Source: Datisca glomerata (taxonomy: Eukaryota; Streptophyta; Magnoliopsida; Cucurbitales; Datiscaceae). Taken from it: 64,000 nt of DNA. The notes beneath the pieces are model-generated. The model saw only the letters and a list, made by a program, of their open reading frames with translations, ran no database searches and was not told the origin of the DNA. Below, piece by piece: positions 34,986 through 46,059 of the stretch. Positions within the stretch are counted from its first letter, which is position 1; every line of letters starts with the position of its first letter. The stretch is taken from positions 434,001 to 498,000 of the forward strand of contig QANY01013229.1 of NCBI GenBank assembly GCA_003255025.1. Reading direction: 5' to 3'. A program made the position numbers and the translations under genes.

Positions 34986-35379
34986 ACTCCAAAATCAACT
35001 TTATTTGAGACTAAGAAGTTTGATGACTTAAGGTGACACACACGCACTCAGAATTTTACAAAGTGTAATGTAAGTTGGTATTTGTGTAGAAATTCTACAT
35101 TATCACAATTCAAAAGTTTTTCTTTAGTTCTCGCTATTTTGAAATCTCTTAAGCATGTTCAGTTAGTCAAAACATTTCGTTACTTGATCTATACTTTTTA
35201 GAATTAGAGTTTAATGTGTTCTTGTTTGATTTTCTTTATGTTTTGTTTTGTTAGAGAACTAGCAAAAAGTTAAGTTTTGAGGTATTCGATGAGTGTGTTT
35301 CACATTCATATATTAGATAATCGTAACTTTTATTTTGTTGGTTCTTTTAGATTTATTGCTTGATTTATACGGATAAAAT

Positions 35380-36481
35380 GAGCAGAAGGGCCAGCATCAT
35401 GACGTTGGGCGTAGAACAGTACGCCAGTGCCGGGGCACTGGCATCTCAGTGCCACAGCGCTGGACGCTGGGCACCAAGACAGAGTGGCAGCGCCGCGGCG
35501 TTGGCACGTGGCTAGTAGAACAGTGCGCCAGCATCACGACGCCAATGCGATAAATATTTTATTTTTCTCTGATTTTTGCTCCAATTTTATCTTTATCAAA
35601 CCTAGTGTATAAATAGAATATTTTAGGGTTTTTAGAGAGGATCTTGGATGTGGGAGGCAAAGAAAAGAGTTTTTTGGAGGGGAGGCGAAGATGGATCCAA
35701 CCAGGAGACATATCTCACATTCAATTTCCTCCTTAAATCTAGTTATTCTTCTCCTTTTCTCTATGTCATGAATATTATTAGGATATTTTCTTATTTTATT
35801 ATGTTTTAATTTTTCTATCTAGGGATATGACGTAGTCAAACCATGATTGTTCTTTAATTTTGATTCTTAATTTAATCAATATTTATTCATTATTGTTGAA
35901 TGTTAAACCATTCTTAATACTTGTGATCATCTGACCAACTATTTCATGATTTTGGTTTTAATTCTGAGATTGAGAAGTGATGATTAAATTTACTCTTTGT
36001 TTATAACATCATTAGAATTTCATAAGTTAGAGATAATTATGGAACTAGTGTTGCAATTATAATTTCTTGTGCTAAATGAGTTCCAATATATTGAATCTTG
36101 ACAGAGATATGGGATTAATATTTTTTATTCATTATTATCGGTGTTTGAGAAAGATTGATAATTACTGTCAATAATATAATAAACTTTGATTGTTTGAAAT
36201 TCAAAATTCAGAGCATGTTTGGTTTGATGAAACCAGAATCCCTAAATCTTTTATTTATTCAAATTTGAATTATTTATCTTTATCAAATTTTAATCGTTTA
36301 AGTTTATTTAGAGTTTCAGTTTAATTAAAACTCTTAAGTTTTCATCATTCTCAATTAGAATTAAGGTCTAGTTGATTTCAATACTTAATATCAATCAATC
36401 ATGTAGACGATACTCTATTTCATAAAATTTTATTACTTGACAACGATAGTGTACAGTTACACTCTAGAAAAAATCGTAACA
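35380..36481 (+). mobile_element. LTR of the Athila/Tat-like gypsy element
   Basis: Contains a GC-rich block of GCGCCAGCRYCRCGACGCY-type words (35390-35560), then a TATA box at 35608-35616 (TATAAATAG) and AGGGTTTTTAGAGAGG. A long body with ATTGTTCTTT, GTGATCATCTGACCAACTAT and TTGACAGAGATATGGG follows, a pattern common to LTRs of this group. The right end is ATCGTAACA at 36481. The left end is uncertain and could lie as far left as about 35030. Confidence 0.6.
35608..35616 (+). promoter_or_regulatory. TATA box of the gypsy LTR
   Basis: TATAAATAG, about 50 bp downstream of the GC-rich block and just upstream of AGGGTTTTTAGAG, the usual LTR transcription-start layout. Confidence 0.5.
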
Positions 36482-36966
36482 GATAGTGAATTACAATCTT
36501 GTCCTTTCTCATCTGAAATATGAGAAAAGGGAATTTAGGAGAATTAGAACTGATATTGAATTTGGAATGGAGGGGTAACATTGTATTTTCTTGTCTGTGA
36601 TTTGGTGTCCAGATCTCGTTGAAGGCAATTCCAAGGGTTCCAACTCTGGAAATTTCTTGGGGTTTACTACCTCTTCTTCATTCCATATGCTTTGTTCCTT
36701 CCTTCAGTTCTCATAGTCTCTCCCCTGCTCAAGCTATGTTGTGCCGCTCACTCCCTGTGTCGTTCTCTCCTAACTGTCGATGAGCTCCTTTTACTGTGCC
36801 ATGTTGGCTAAAACCTTTTGTTTGGCTTTAATTTTGGAGAACCCATGATATAATTATGAGGCACTTGAGCTCCAGATTAAAACATTATGAGGCACTTGAG
36901 CTCCAAATTAACATTTCATCTCAGACTTCTAGATCTATCTGGACGTCTGAGATTAAATTTTCCCTA

Positions 36967-36992
36967 TGCAGTTGGAGTAGACTCCAACTGCA
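36967..36992. repeat. Perfect short hairpin, 12-bp arms
   Basis: TGCAGTTGGAGT, a 2-base AG loop, and its exact complement ACTCCAACTGCA. A second, looser inverted repeat (TCTCAGAC...GTCTGAGA) lies about 40 bp to its left. A 25-bp direct repeat containing GAGGCACTTGAGCTCCA lies just before that (about 36857 and 36888). The cluster lies 150-300 bp upstream of the F-box remnant. Confidence 0.7.
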
Positions 36993-37161
36993 TCATCCAA
37001 AAAGGAGTTAGCAATACATAAAAGAGCCTTTCTCTCCCCCTCTCTCAGCGGCTTCTTTCCTCTTTACTCGAGTTGATTACATAATGATGGGTCGTCACGA
37101 CGCCGTGAAAAATGAGCTTTAACTTTGATAAAGCCATAGTTACTGCGAAAATTCAACTGAG

Positions 37162-38200
37162 ATGGTGGAATCATCGCAATCAACTCCTGAGCACCGAAAA
37201 GAAGTAGATGAAGGTAGGATTAGCAATCTTCCCGATTCAATTCTTTGGGACATACTTTCATTCATTTCCACAAACAAGTTGTTGCAACTAGCATTTTTTC
37301 GAGCAGGTGGAGAACACATTCTATGTCACTTTCTTTTAAAGATATTGAGGAGTGTATGTTCCCTGCTTACATCCTCCAACAAATAATAAGAATCTTTCTC
37401 ACATGAGCTTCAGCTGGGTTGTCAATCGAGTCCTGGCTACGCATAAAGCACTGCACCTAGAAACACTCTTGTCTCCGTTTTGGTAGACTTGATAACTGGT
37501 TAGACCTCGACACATAGGTAATGATGGCAACGAGGAGCGGCGTCAAGAATCTCAAATTATGTGTTATGAAAAAACTCCTTTTTCGGACCCAGGAGACGAC
37601 CCAAAGATTTGTCTTTCTTACACTTTCCCTTTAAAGTCTTCACTTGTAAATTCTTGGTGGTTTTGAGACTAAGTGACGAACTTCGTCTTAACGTTCATAA
37701 ATCCGCATACCTTCCCAACCTCAATATTTTGCGTCTGCAAGAAGTGATTTACCAAAACAAACAATCTTTTAAATGACTTTTATATGCCTGCCTGTTCTCG
37801 AAGATCTATATATAAAAATTGCAAAACCTAATAATGTATTTACTTTTAGCATATGTTTGCAAACGCTTAAAAAACTCTGTTTCGTTAATGGTTTTCTTAA
37901 GCTTCCACCATTGAATGTGGTAGAGATAGATTCCCCGTCTCTCGAGTCCCAACCCCTCTTTGCCTCTAAATCTCAGAGTTTGTATGCAAAGAACCTTTCT
38001 AGCCTAGTTGAGGCATCGTTTGATGTCGGATGCAAAGATATCTCATAAGCATTTCACAACATTAAAACTCCCACATTATATGGAGAAGTTGAACATCATG
38101 TAAGTGGTCCTCTTTCTAGTGTTAATGATTATGAGTTAAGTCATTAATTCCATTTTGTCTTCTCTCTACAATGCGCCGAGTGTCTTGTTGTCAATCCTCC
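37162..38200 (+). pseudogene. F-box/LRR (FBD family) pseudogene, plus strand
   Basis: F-box proteins are substrate receptors of SCF ubiquitin ligases. The Met at 37162 opens a frame reading DEGRISNLPDSILWDILSFI, a clear F-box start. The usual ILSRRW part is replaced by unrelated residues after TNKL. The LRR part follows in broken frames: FKVFTCKFLVVLRLSDELRL (about 37630-37690, frame-shifted), YLPNLNILRLQEVIYQN, then from 37773 LPVLEDLYIKIAKP, LKKLCFVNGFLKLPPLNVVE and LVEASFDVGC. A FBD domain is not found downstream on this strand. It faces the minus-strand copy tail to tail, so the two probably arose by local inverted duplication. Confidence 0.82.
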
Positions 38201-38579
38201 AGCATTTCCTAAATTGACCATCCGATTGTATTATTATTAACAAGTAAAATTTCATTAATCCATCCACTCCTTAACTTCGTCAGTGAAATTGTACTTCAAA
38301 AATGAACAAAGAAATGCATAGACAAAATCTTGGACCTTCTCTATAGACAGTAAAACTTAATCACTTATATGTTTTACCATAATAAACAAGACTGATAAGA
38401 GCTCTCTCAAAACGAAAAATCAGAAAGAAAATTAAATAACACGTCTCGTGTTCAATCACAGATTGACTGTGAGAGTAGTTCATGCGCCATCAAAACTTTC
38501 ATTTAGATACAACTGCTCAAACTAAAAGTGTATAACTGTGATCTAAAAAATGAGCAAAGAAATAACTATGAACATACCA

Positions 38580-39868
38580 AGCATTTTCCTATGATCGTTC
38601 TATAAAATTCATAGTAGGTAATGTCGACAATGAACATACAGCTAGATACTAGGGAAAAAAATTTCACATGCCGGAGAGACTCTTGGAAACGTCAATATTT
38701 TATTCAGAAAATCAAGCTTCTCCTTCTGACTCAAATGACGAGGGTTGAATTTTATTTGCTTCAAGGTTACCATATTTTTCAAAATGTACTTCCAAAGTTT
38801 CAATTCACCATCAGGGCCTCTGAATCCATCAAAACTAAACTTGGTGAGGCGTGAGAAGACAAATTTATGAGCAATCTCTGAATTTGTACTTTCATGATTA
38901 TCAAAATCCCGATTATCTAGAGGATACATGATATTATCAATTGAAGCAAAGAAGAAAAAAGTTTAGTAACTTTTAGAATGTGTTTTTTAAATATACATGA
39001 TATTTACTTTAAATAATTTTTTTCGACACGGTAGTGTGATTTGAAACACATTTTTGTATTTTAAAGAACTTCTAGATAAAAGATCAAATAAATAAATAAG
39101 CTTTTATATTGCTCCTTAAAATGTTTTTAAATATGTAGATGATATAATTATTAAAATAGTGTTTTCATCGTACGAAAATGATTTTAGTTATTTGCACTCT
39201 CAAGCACATCATAAGTAATATATCACTTATAAATCAGACATAACTAACCTTAACAAAATTCATCACTTCAAGTTTAGGAGAGTTCTCAATCAAACATGTT
39301 AGCTTTGCCATTGAGAGATTTTCATAGTAATTTTCAAATGGGTCAAGTTTGTAAAAGGATTGAAACCAGAAGAAAACCAAGAGCATTGCACGGAATAAAT
39401 AGTAACTGAGTAACTGAATTAAGTCACAAAATTCACATATTGAAAATATAAAAAGAAGCAGTTTACGTCGATGACTTCAGTTCCAATGTTTAGAGCTTTA
39501 ACGTTATGTAATGCTTCAAGGATCTTGAAAAGCTTATCACCATACTCAGAGGATTTAATATAGCCATGGCACTTATACCTTTCACTGACATGAATATAAG
39601 CCACTACAAAACTGTGGATGTTTTTCACAAATTAACAATCCTTCTACTATGTAATTGGAGAGAAAAACAAAAAGGTGCTCAAGAGATGGAGCATCTATCT
39701 CGAACGCTTCATCAAGAAGCTCCCAATCATAAAAATTTAAAGATCCACATACAATCTTTTTAGAGTAGGCACGCGGATACTATAAGTGAGCACATTATCA
39801 GGCATTAGTCTCTGTACACTTAGTTCTTTGAGAACAGGGAAGCATGAGAAGAGTCTTTTAACAGAGCC
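38580..39868 (-). pseudogene. F-box/FBD-LRR pseudogene, minus strand, C-terminal part
   Basis: Minus strand. LRR words come first at 39680-39868: LFSCFPVLKELSVQRLMPDN, then LTYSIRVPTLKRLYVD. A middle segment at 39419-39628 includes GDKLFKILEALHNVKALNIG, and 39240-39350 reads YENLSMAKLTCLIENSPKLE. The FBD domain at 38642-38929 reads FSRLTKFSFDGFRGPDGELK, then LWKYILKNMVTLKQIKFN, then EKLDFLNKILTFPRVSPAC. The coding trace is cut exactly at 39868 by the copia LTR. A candidate N-terminal F-box part lies at 44930-45133, beyond the insertion. Stops and gaps between blocks may include introns. Confidence 0.82.
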
Positions 39869-40287
39869 TGTTGGAATAAAATTTTAGTAGTGAATCAAAT
39901 ATTTGAGAATGGGAGAGACTAAATAATTTAGAGAAATAAACTATTTGTATTATTTCTCACTTCTTACTTTTTTTTGCCTGATACAAACTCAAAGACCCCA
40001 CCCCTATTTATGCTAGTGGCACCTCTTAAACCAATGGCTATGATTTTGCCAACACAATTATAATCTAATAGTTTCAAATGACTCTCTAGAATTCTTTTCA
40101 TAATTCTAAACCTACCCACACATTCTAGACAACTCTATGGACTTTTAGGACAAGCTTCTAGAAGAGATTTCTCTAGAATATGCTACTAGAAATTAGGCTC
40201 TTATTTTGACAACATATTTCAAGAAGTTGGACTTTATTTAAACAACTAAGGCCCAAAAACTAAAAAACTCAAGTTTATATTTCAACA
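39869..40287 (-). mobile_element. 3' LTR of copia element B, 419 bp
   Basis: Begins TGTTGGAATAAAATTTTAG and ends TATATTTCAACA, giving the expected short inverted TGTT...AACA ends. The inner end abuts the polypurine tract. Confidence 0.9.
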
Positions 40288-40300
40288 CCCCCTTAAACTT
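40288..40300 (-). other. Polypurine tract of copia element B
   Basis: The minus strand reads AAGTTTAAGGGGG immediately before the LTR start TGTTGAAATA. Confidence 0.85.
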
Positions 40301-43300
40301 GATTTTTTTTACTCCAATCAGACTTCTTAAATTGATGAAGTTTTATTGCTTGAGTGACTTGGTGAATATCGGCTACTAGATCATGCGACTTCACGTACTC
40401 CAATTGCACATCCTTTTTGGCAATGTACTCTCTAATGTAATGATGGCGCGTATCAATGTACTTACGTTGATCATGAAAGACTGAGTTCATGGCCAAAGCT
40501 ATTGGTAACATATTATCCACGCAAATCTTGGTTAGCTCTTATTGTAACGCAACTTGTTTAACAAATTTTGTAGCTTCACATGTGGACATAGTGACAATCG
40601 GTTGCTTCTTTGACATCCATGTGAAAACAGTGTCTCCCATGTTGAATATGAAGCCACTTGTGCTTTTTCCATTATCAATATCTCCACCTCAATCGCTATC
40701 GCTATATCCTACAAGATTGTAATCATCAGAAACAGAATAATACAAGCCAAAGTTTGTTGTACCTTTAAGATAGTGAATAATTTTCTTCGTTGCCTTCAAA
40801 TGAGTTGTTTTTTAGATTCTACATGTACCAACTGACGACTCTAACTACATAGAGAATATATGCCCTTGTGCACGTCAATTATCGCAAACTTCCAACCAAG
40901 CTCTTAAAGAGTGTTGGATCCACTCTTTCTCTTTCCTCGTGCTTTAATAACTTGATTGCACATTCCATTGGTATGCCGACTGGATTAGAGTTATCCATCT
41001 TGAAATTCTTAAGCACCTCCTTAGCATAGCCTTCTTGGTCATTAGGATGCATCTATCTTCTTGCTTCACTTCAATGTTGAGGTAGTAAGACATGAGCCCA
41101 ATGTCGGTCATCTTGAACTCCTACATACAAGCACACAATCAAGAGATCATTGTTTTGGATTTTAATGTAGAGTGCATGCTTATTTTGACACTTGATGAAA
41201 TTTATTTCATTGAGGTACTTGTCGGTTCGAGCATTTCAAGCTCTTGGAGCTTGCTTCAACCCAAAATGTGCATTTTTTAACTTTAAAACCTTATCTTATT
41301 TTCCCTTGACTTCACAGCCTTGTGGTTGCTCAATATAGACTTCTTCTTCAAGGACTCCATTAAGGAAGGTAGATTTCACATCCATTTGATGTATCCTCCA
41401 ATTATTTTGAGCTGCTAATGAAATAATTAGTCTAATTATTTCTAGTCGAGTAACGAGAGCAAATACCTTATTATAGTCGATGCCAGCTCTTTGATTTAGC
41501 CTTTTTCTACCAATCTTGCCTTGTATCTTTTGACTTCTCCTTTGGCATTTTTCTTTTCTTTGTACACCCACTTCACATCGATCTCCTTGTGCCCTTTTAG
41601 AAGTGAAGCTAGCTCTCATGTCTCATTCTTCTTGATCGCCTTTATTTCTTCATCCATAGCGTTTTTCCAATTTTTGTTTTCCATAACTTCTTGGAAGTTC
41701 ATGGGATCACAATCGGCAAAGAGACAAAAGAGAATAATATTATCTTGATTTTCAGTTACCTCATAAAGTTCTTGTAAGTTCCTAAAGCGTGGAACTCTTT
41801 CATTTGAGCTTTCGTCTTCTTGAGAAGTTGCAGCTAGTGAAGCTGGTGTGGGGTAGTAGGCTCGCCTCTCTTTCTTGCTCTATCCTTGGTTACTCAATGC
41901 CATCTTTTTCAAAGTATGGAAAGAAGTTGTAGTCTTCATCATGTGGACCCCAATTCCATTCTCCTTCTTCATCAAATATGACATCTTGACTGATGATTGT
42001 ATTCTCAGTATTAGGATTGAAGAGTTTATAACCTTTGGAGTTGGTGTCGTAACCAATGAAGATGTACTTCTCACTTTTGTCATCTAACTTGCTTCTTTTC
42101 TCCTCAGGTGCGTGTACATGAGCTATGCTTCCAAAGACTCTTAGATGGGAAATGTCGAGCTTCCTTCCACTCCATTCTTCTTGAAGTGTTTTTCCCCCAC
42201 ACGCTTCTTGTAGGAGATCGATTGGGATAATAGACCGCCCGAAACTCCTTTGGTAGTCTCTTACTTTTGAGCATGTTCCTCGCCATGTTAAGAATTATTC
42301 TATTTTTTCTTTCTGTCACTCCATTTTGTTGGGGGATCTTGGGACTGTCAATGGTCGACGTATTCCTTGGGTCTCACAGAACTCTTGAAATGCATTTGAG
42401 GTTAATTCTCCTCCATGATCGGACTTCTGGCTTTGATAACTAGACCACTCTCTTGTTCCACGACAGCTTTAAATTTCTTGAAGACTCCAAAGACCTCATA
42501 TTTTTGCTTCAAGAAATATACCTATGTTTTCCTTGAAAAATTATCAATGAAGAGAAGGAAATAGTTACTCTTACCAAGTGAGATTTGCTTGCTCGGACCG
42601 CACACATTTGTATGTATGAGTTCTAGTGGCTTTTGAGCTCTTGAGTTTGACTCATTTAGAAAGCTTTTCTTGAATTTCTTGCCAAGTAGACATCCTTCAC
42701 ATATTTGATCAGGATGACGAATGAAAGGTAATCCTCTCACAATTTCCTTCTTGGACAATAAATCTAGACTTCCAATGTTGAGATGCCCAAATTGAAGATG
42801 CCAAAGACAAGATGCATCTTTGTAGCACATGCCTTGAGACATTTAGCAACATCATTTTGAATGTTTATAGTGAATATTCTATTTCTTGACATCGGCTCCT
42901 TAGAGATTAAGTTACTAACATTGTCTTTTATAGAAAGGTTATTGTTTTTTACGCGAATATCATAACCTTTCTTTAAGAGTTATCCAAGCTCAAGATATTG
43001 CTCTTCATATTCGGCACATAATAGACATTTGAAATGAATTGGTGCTCTCCATTCTTCAATCAAATGAGAATATTACCTTTGCCTTTCATCTTTTTCTTGG
43101 ATTCATCTCCAAAGGACACATTGCCGCTCATAGATTCATTAAGCTCCACGAACATGCTTCTTTCTTCCACACATGATTGCTCGCACTGATATCTAGGTAC
43201 CATCTATTATCTTCACCTCTTTCATTGTCCTTGTAAGCCAGCAACAAGGTACCATCTTCTTGACTTCTTTCTTCAACATAGTTGGCCTTCTCTTCAACTC

Positions 43301-44230
43301 TATTATTGCTAGGAGCTCTACATTCGGAAGCATAATGACCAAACTTTTCACAGTTATAACACTTCACATGTGACTTGTCATACCTCGATAGTGAATTACC
43401 TCTCTCACGACCACTTGTTGAGCTTTCTCCTCTTTGGAAGTTGTTGTTGTTATCATCGTTGGGTCTCCAACCTCGTCCATGCCCATGTATCCACGACCTT
43501 ATCCTCGTTCTCGATCACAGCCTCGTCTTTGTTGGCTTTTATCATTGCGACCACTTTCTTCTTTAGTTAGATCAACTTAAAGCTTGAGTAGTTGCTCCAT
43601 GATCTTTTCCTTCTTCTTTTTATTTTTTCATAAGCCTGCAACGAACCCAAAAGTTACTCCATTTCCATTGCTTCCAAGTCTCTTGTTTCTTCAATGATGG
43701 TGACAATATGTTCAAACTTTGGATCTAACGATCTAAGATTTTTCTCCATGATTCTTACATCATCTAACTTTTCACCATTTCTCTTTAGTTGATTGGTCAT
43801 CGTTAAGACTCTAGAGAAGTATTCATAGATGAATTCTTCTTCTTTCATTTGCAAATTTTCAAACTCAGCTCTTAAAGTTTGAAGACGTACCTTTTTTACT
43901 AGATCGTATCCCTTGTAAGAGGTTTAAAGCTTCTCCCACGCTTCCTTAACGACTTTGCTTCCGAACACTTCTTAAAATCATCATCATCTAATCCTTGATA
44001 GATTAGATATAGAGCCTTCTTGTCTCTCTTTCTTGAGTCTCTTAGACCATCCCTTTGAGTTTGAGATAAACTACCCTCATTCTCTAGCTCAGTGTGACAT
44101 TTCTATACTATCTCCCACACATCTTGGGCGCCAAGGAGAGCCTTCATCTTGATGCTCTAATTGTTTTAGTTGCTCTTGTTGAGTGTTAAGACTTGGAAGG
44201 GAACCATACCTCTACTCGTCATCTCTCTAG
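40293..44230 (-). pseudogene. Copia element B gag-pol, degenerate
   Basis: Minus strand from about 44230. Gag reads GMVPFQVLTLNKSN, then MKALLGAQDVWEIV, with further gag at 43654-43854. An intact CCHC knuckle CYNCEKFGHYASEC lies at about 43325-43365. The protease site is WYLDISASNHV, so the catalytic DTG/DSG has become DIS. The integrase zinc-binding part and core start lie at 42522-42842 (WHLQFGHLNIGSL, ICEGCLLGK, FLLFIDNFSRKT). The integrase end is at 42104-42319. RT lies at about 40900-41620 (IIRLIISLAAQNNWRIHQMD). RNase H lies at 40293-40700 (STSGFIFNMG, YIDTRHHYIREYI). Several stops are seen but no large rearrangement, so it is the least scrambled pol in the window. Confidence 0.9.
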
Positions 44231-44240
44231 AAAGGATCTT

Positions 44241-44258
44241 CAAGCTCTACTACCAATT
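44241..44258 (-). other. Primer-binding site of copia element B
   Basis: Next to the 5' LTR end the minus strand reads AATTGGTAGTAGAGCTTG, close to the TGGTATCAGAGC that pairs with initiator methionine tRNA in plant copia elements, with a few changes. Confidence 0.8.
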
Positions 44259-44576
44259 TGTTAGAGTAAAATTTTAGTAGTGAAGGAAATATTCGAGAAT
44301 GGGAGAGACTAAATAATTTATACGAAGAGGCTACTTGTATTATTTCTCACTTTTTACTTTTTTTGCTTGATAAAAACTCAAAGATGTCACCGCTATTTAT
44401 ACTAGTGGTACCTCCTAAACTAATGGCTATGATTTTGCCAACACAATTCTAATCTAATGGTTATAAATGACTCTCTAAAATTCTTTTCATAATTCTAAAC
44501 CTGCTCACACATTCTAGACAACTCTATGGACTTTTAGGATAGGCTTCTAGAAGAGATTTCTCTAGAACATGCTCAT
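44259..44576 (-). mobile_element. 5' LTR of copia element B, truncated
   Basis: Matches 39869 to about 40180 and stops after AGAACATGCT. The remaining outer about 100 bp of the LTR is replaced by the sequence that follows. Confidence 0.85.
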
Positions 44577-44905
44577 AGAGTTTAATAATTGTACATGTGA
44601 ATCTTTAGTAAAATTAAAATATTATTAGAAGGTTGTAGAAGAATGATGTGTGTAATTATTATTATTTTAGATTATATTATTTGTGTGATGTAGGATTGTT
44701 TGTAAATATTATAAAAAGCGCTCCCCATTTTGGTTTAGGCATCAAGAAGAGTAAGAGATTCTAAGTGAATGAATAGACAAAGTCTTATAAGAGTGTGTGT
44801 GAATGGTAGTATCTTGAAGTGAGTTGAGTAAGAGTTTTCTTCTAATATTTCTTTGAGTTTGAATAAAAGTTGTTTAAGTGAGTATTTCATTTCTAATATC
44901 CTCCT
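44577..44905 (+). mobile_element. LTR-like sequence, plus orientation, truncated
   Basis: Carries a plus-strand TATA region (ATTATAAAAAGCGC, about 44708), then GGCATCAAGAAGAGTAAGAG, GTCTTATAAGAGTGTGTGTG and GAGTTTGAATAAAAGTTG, the usual layout of the transcribed part of a copia LTR. No gag follows, and its left end joins the broken LTR of element B. It is probably a solo or truncated LTR of a different family. Confidence 0.5.
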
Positions 44906-44929
44906 CATTGAAGCCAAGATCAAGAAGCA

Positions 44930-45133
44930 GATGAAAAAAAAATAGTCAAGAACAAGAAGCGAAGTAGAGATTGATCTCCACCTTCTTGACAAAATGCTTG
45001 TGGAAACAGCATGTTCTATCAAAAGATACAAGATTATATGGTAAAGGATTGAATCGTGAAGATTGATGATTCTATCTTCTTCTGGATCTTCTCCTTCTCA
45101 ACGTTTTAGGGTTGACGGTGATGATTCCTCCAT
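44930..45133 (-). pseudogene. F-box domain, N-terminal part of the split minus-strand F-box gene
   Basis: Minus strand, from the Met at 45133 (MEESSPSTLKR then a TGA). The F-box follows in frame: EEDRIINLHDSILYHIILYL, then EHAVSTSILSRRWRSISTSL. The Trp and Arg-Arg of the ILSRRW motif are intact. The homologous LRR/FBD part is 5 kb to the left at 38580-39868. A retrotransposon and an LTR fragment lie between, and about 150 residues of LRR sequence are unaccounted for, so the two parts may come from one gene or from neighbouring copies. Confidence 0.82.
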
Positions 45134-45814
45134 AGATGTATTATAATGCATAATCATATTTCTTCTTGAAGAAACCAAAGAGAACTCAGAATTACTTTCC
45201 TCTAAACACAAGTGAGTTAATATAGATTATTTGATAACCCAATACTTGAAGAATTTGACAGTAGATACTCTAATAGTATCTATAAATTAGGTTAATATAT
45301 GTATTTTGAGTTTTATAAGTCTCTTCGTATTCCTCTAAAACAATTATTCTTATGATTTTAATTATTGAAAATGTATGAGTTGTGGGTAATTTAGAGATAA
45401 ATTTGGTAAATCCTTCACTCTTTAAATTTACATTTTATCTAAACAATTTTGTCAATGGAGGAAACCCATCTTACTTATGGGTTTCTTCCATTTTTTGTTG
45501 TTTTGGTTTTTGATATTTTGAGTGTGTCCTTTTTCAAACATGATTAGGGTTCAAACTTTTTTTGTCAAAGGAAAATCATATTGATTAAGGATTGACTCCC
45601 AAACCTAATATTTAAATATTTCAGTTATGATCATTAGGTTATAAGGTCAGGGTAGAGTTTAAAGCCTTAAATTGTCAATTTTTATGCTCCCTAGTGGTTT
45701 TTGTAAAGCTCGATCAATTTTTATGCCCCTAGGGTAAATATAAAAAAATATTCAAGGCATCAAAAAGCAATGATCAACTCAAGTCCGAGTTTTAAAATTG
45801 AATGCAAATAAAAG
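45134..45814. other. Intergenic sequence between F-box remnants
   Basis: AT-rich with no coding similarity seen. It would include the promoter region of the F-box remnant to the left. Confidence 0.4.
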
Positions 45815-46050
45815 TTTGCACGCCAGAGAGTCTCTTGGGAACGTCGAAATTCGCTTCAATTAGTGAAGCTCATTTTTCAAATTGAATTTATGAGTACGAA
45901 TTTTCAGTTTCTTCAAGACTCTGACTTTCCTTAGAATATTCTTCAAAAGTTTCAACTCATCAAGCCTCCAAATCTATCGAAGTAAAATCGAGTAAGTTGG
46001 GATGACATATATTCAGTTGCAATGTGGACCTCTTTGAGCTTATGGTTAAA
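45815..46050 (-). pseudogene. FBD domain remnant of a third F-box/LRR gene
   Basis: Minus strand reads IWRLDELKLLKNILRKVRVL, then KKLKIRTHKFNLKNELH, a stop, and LKRISTFPRDSLACKLLF. This parallels the FBD domain at 38642-38929 (DGELKLWKYILKNM ... ILTFPRVSPACEI) but with many differences. The rest of the gene is lost to the right, where gypsy sequence begins. Confidence 0.8.
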
Positions 46051-46059
46051 TTTGGAGAT

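Larger units (their letters stand above)
39869..44576 (-). mobile_element. Ty1/copia element B, minus strand, inserted in F-box gene
   Basis: It is bounded by a complete 3' LTR (39869-40287) and a truncated 5' LTR (44259-44576). It has a polypurine tract, a primer site and all gag-pol domains in order on the minus strand. The LTRs differ at roughly one base in ten over their shared part. The right LTR lost about 100 bp of its outer end, so a target duplication cannot be checked. Confidence 0.92.

Noticed and set aside
36967..36992. microRNA precursor
   Set aside because: 12-bp arms with a 2-base loop are too short for a plant microRNA precursor, and there is no longer fold around it.
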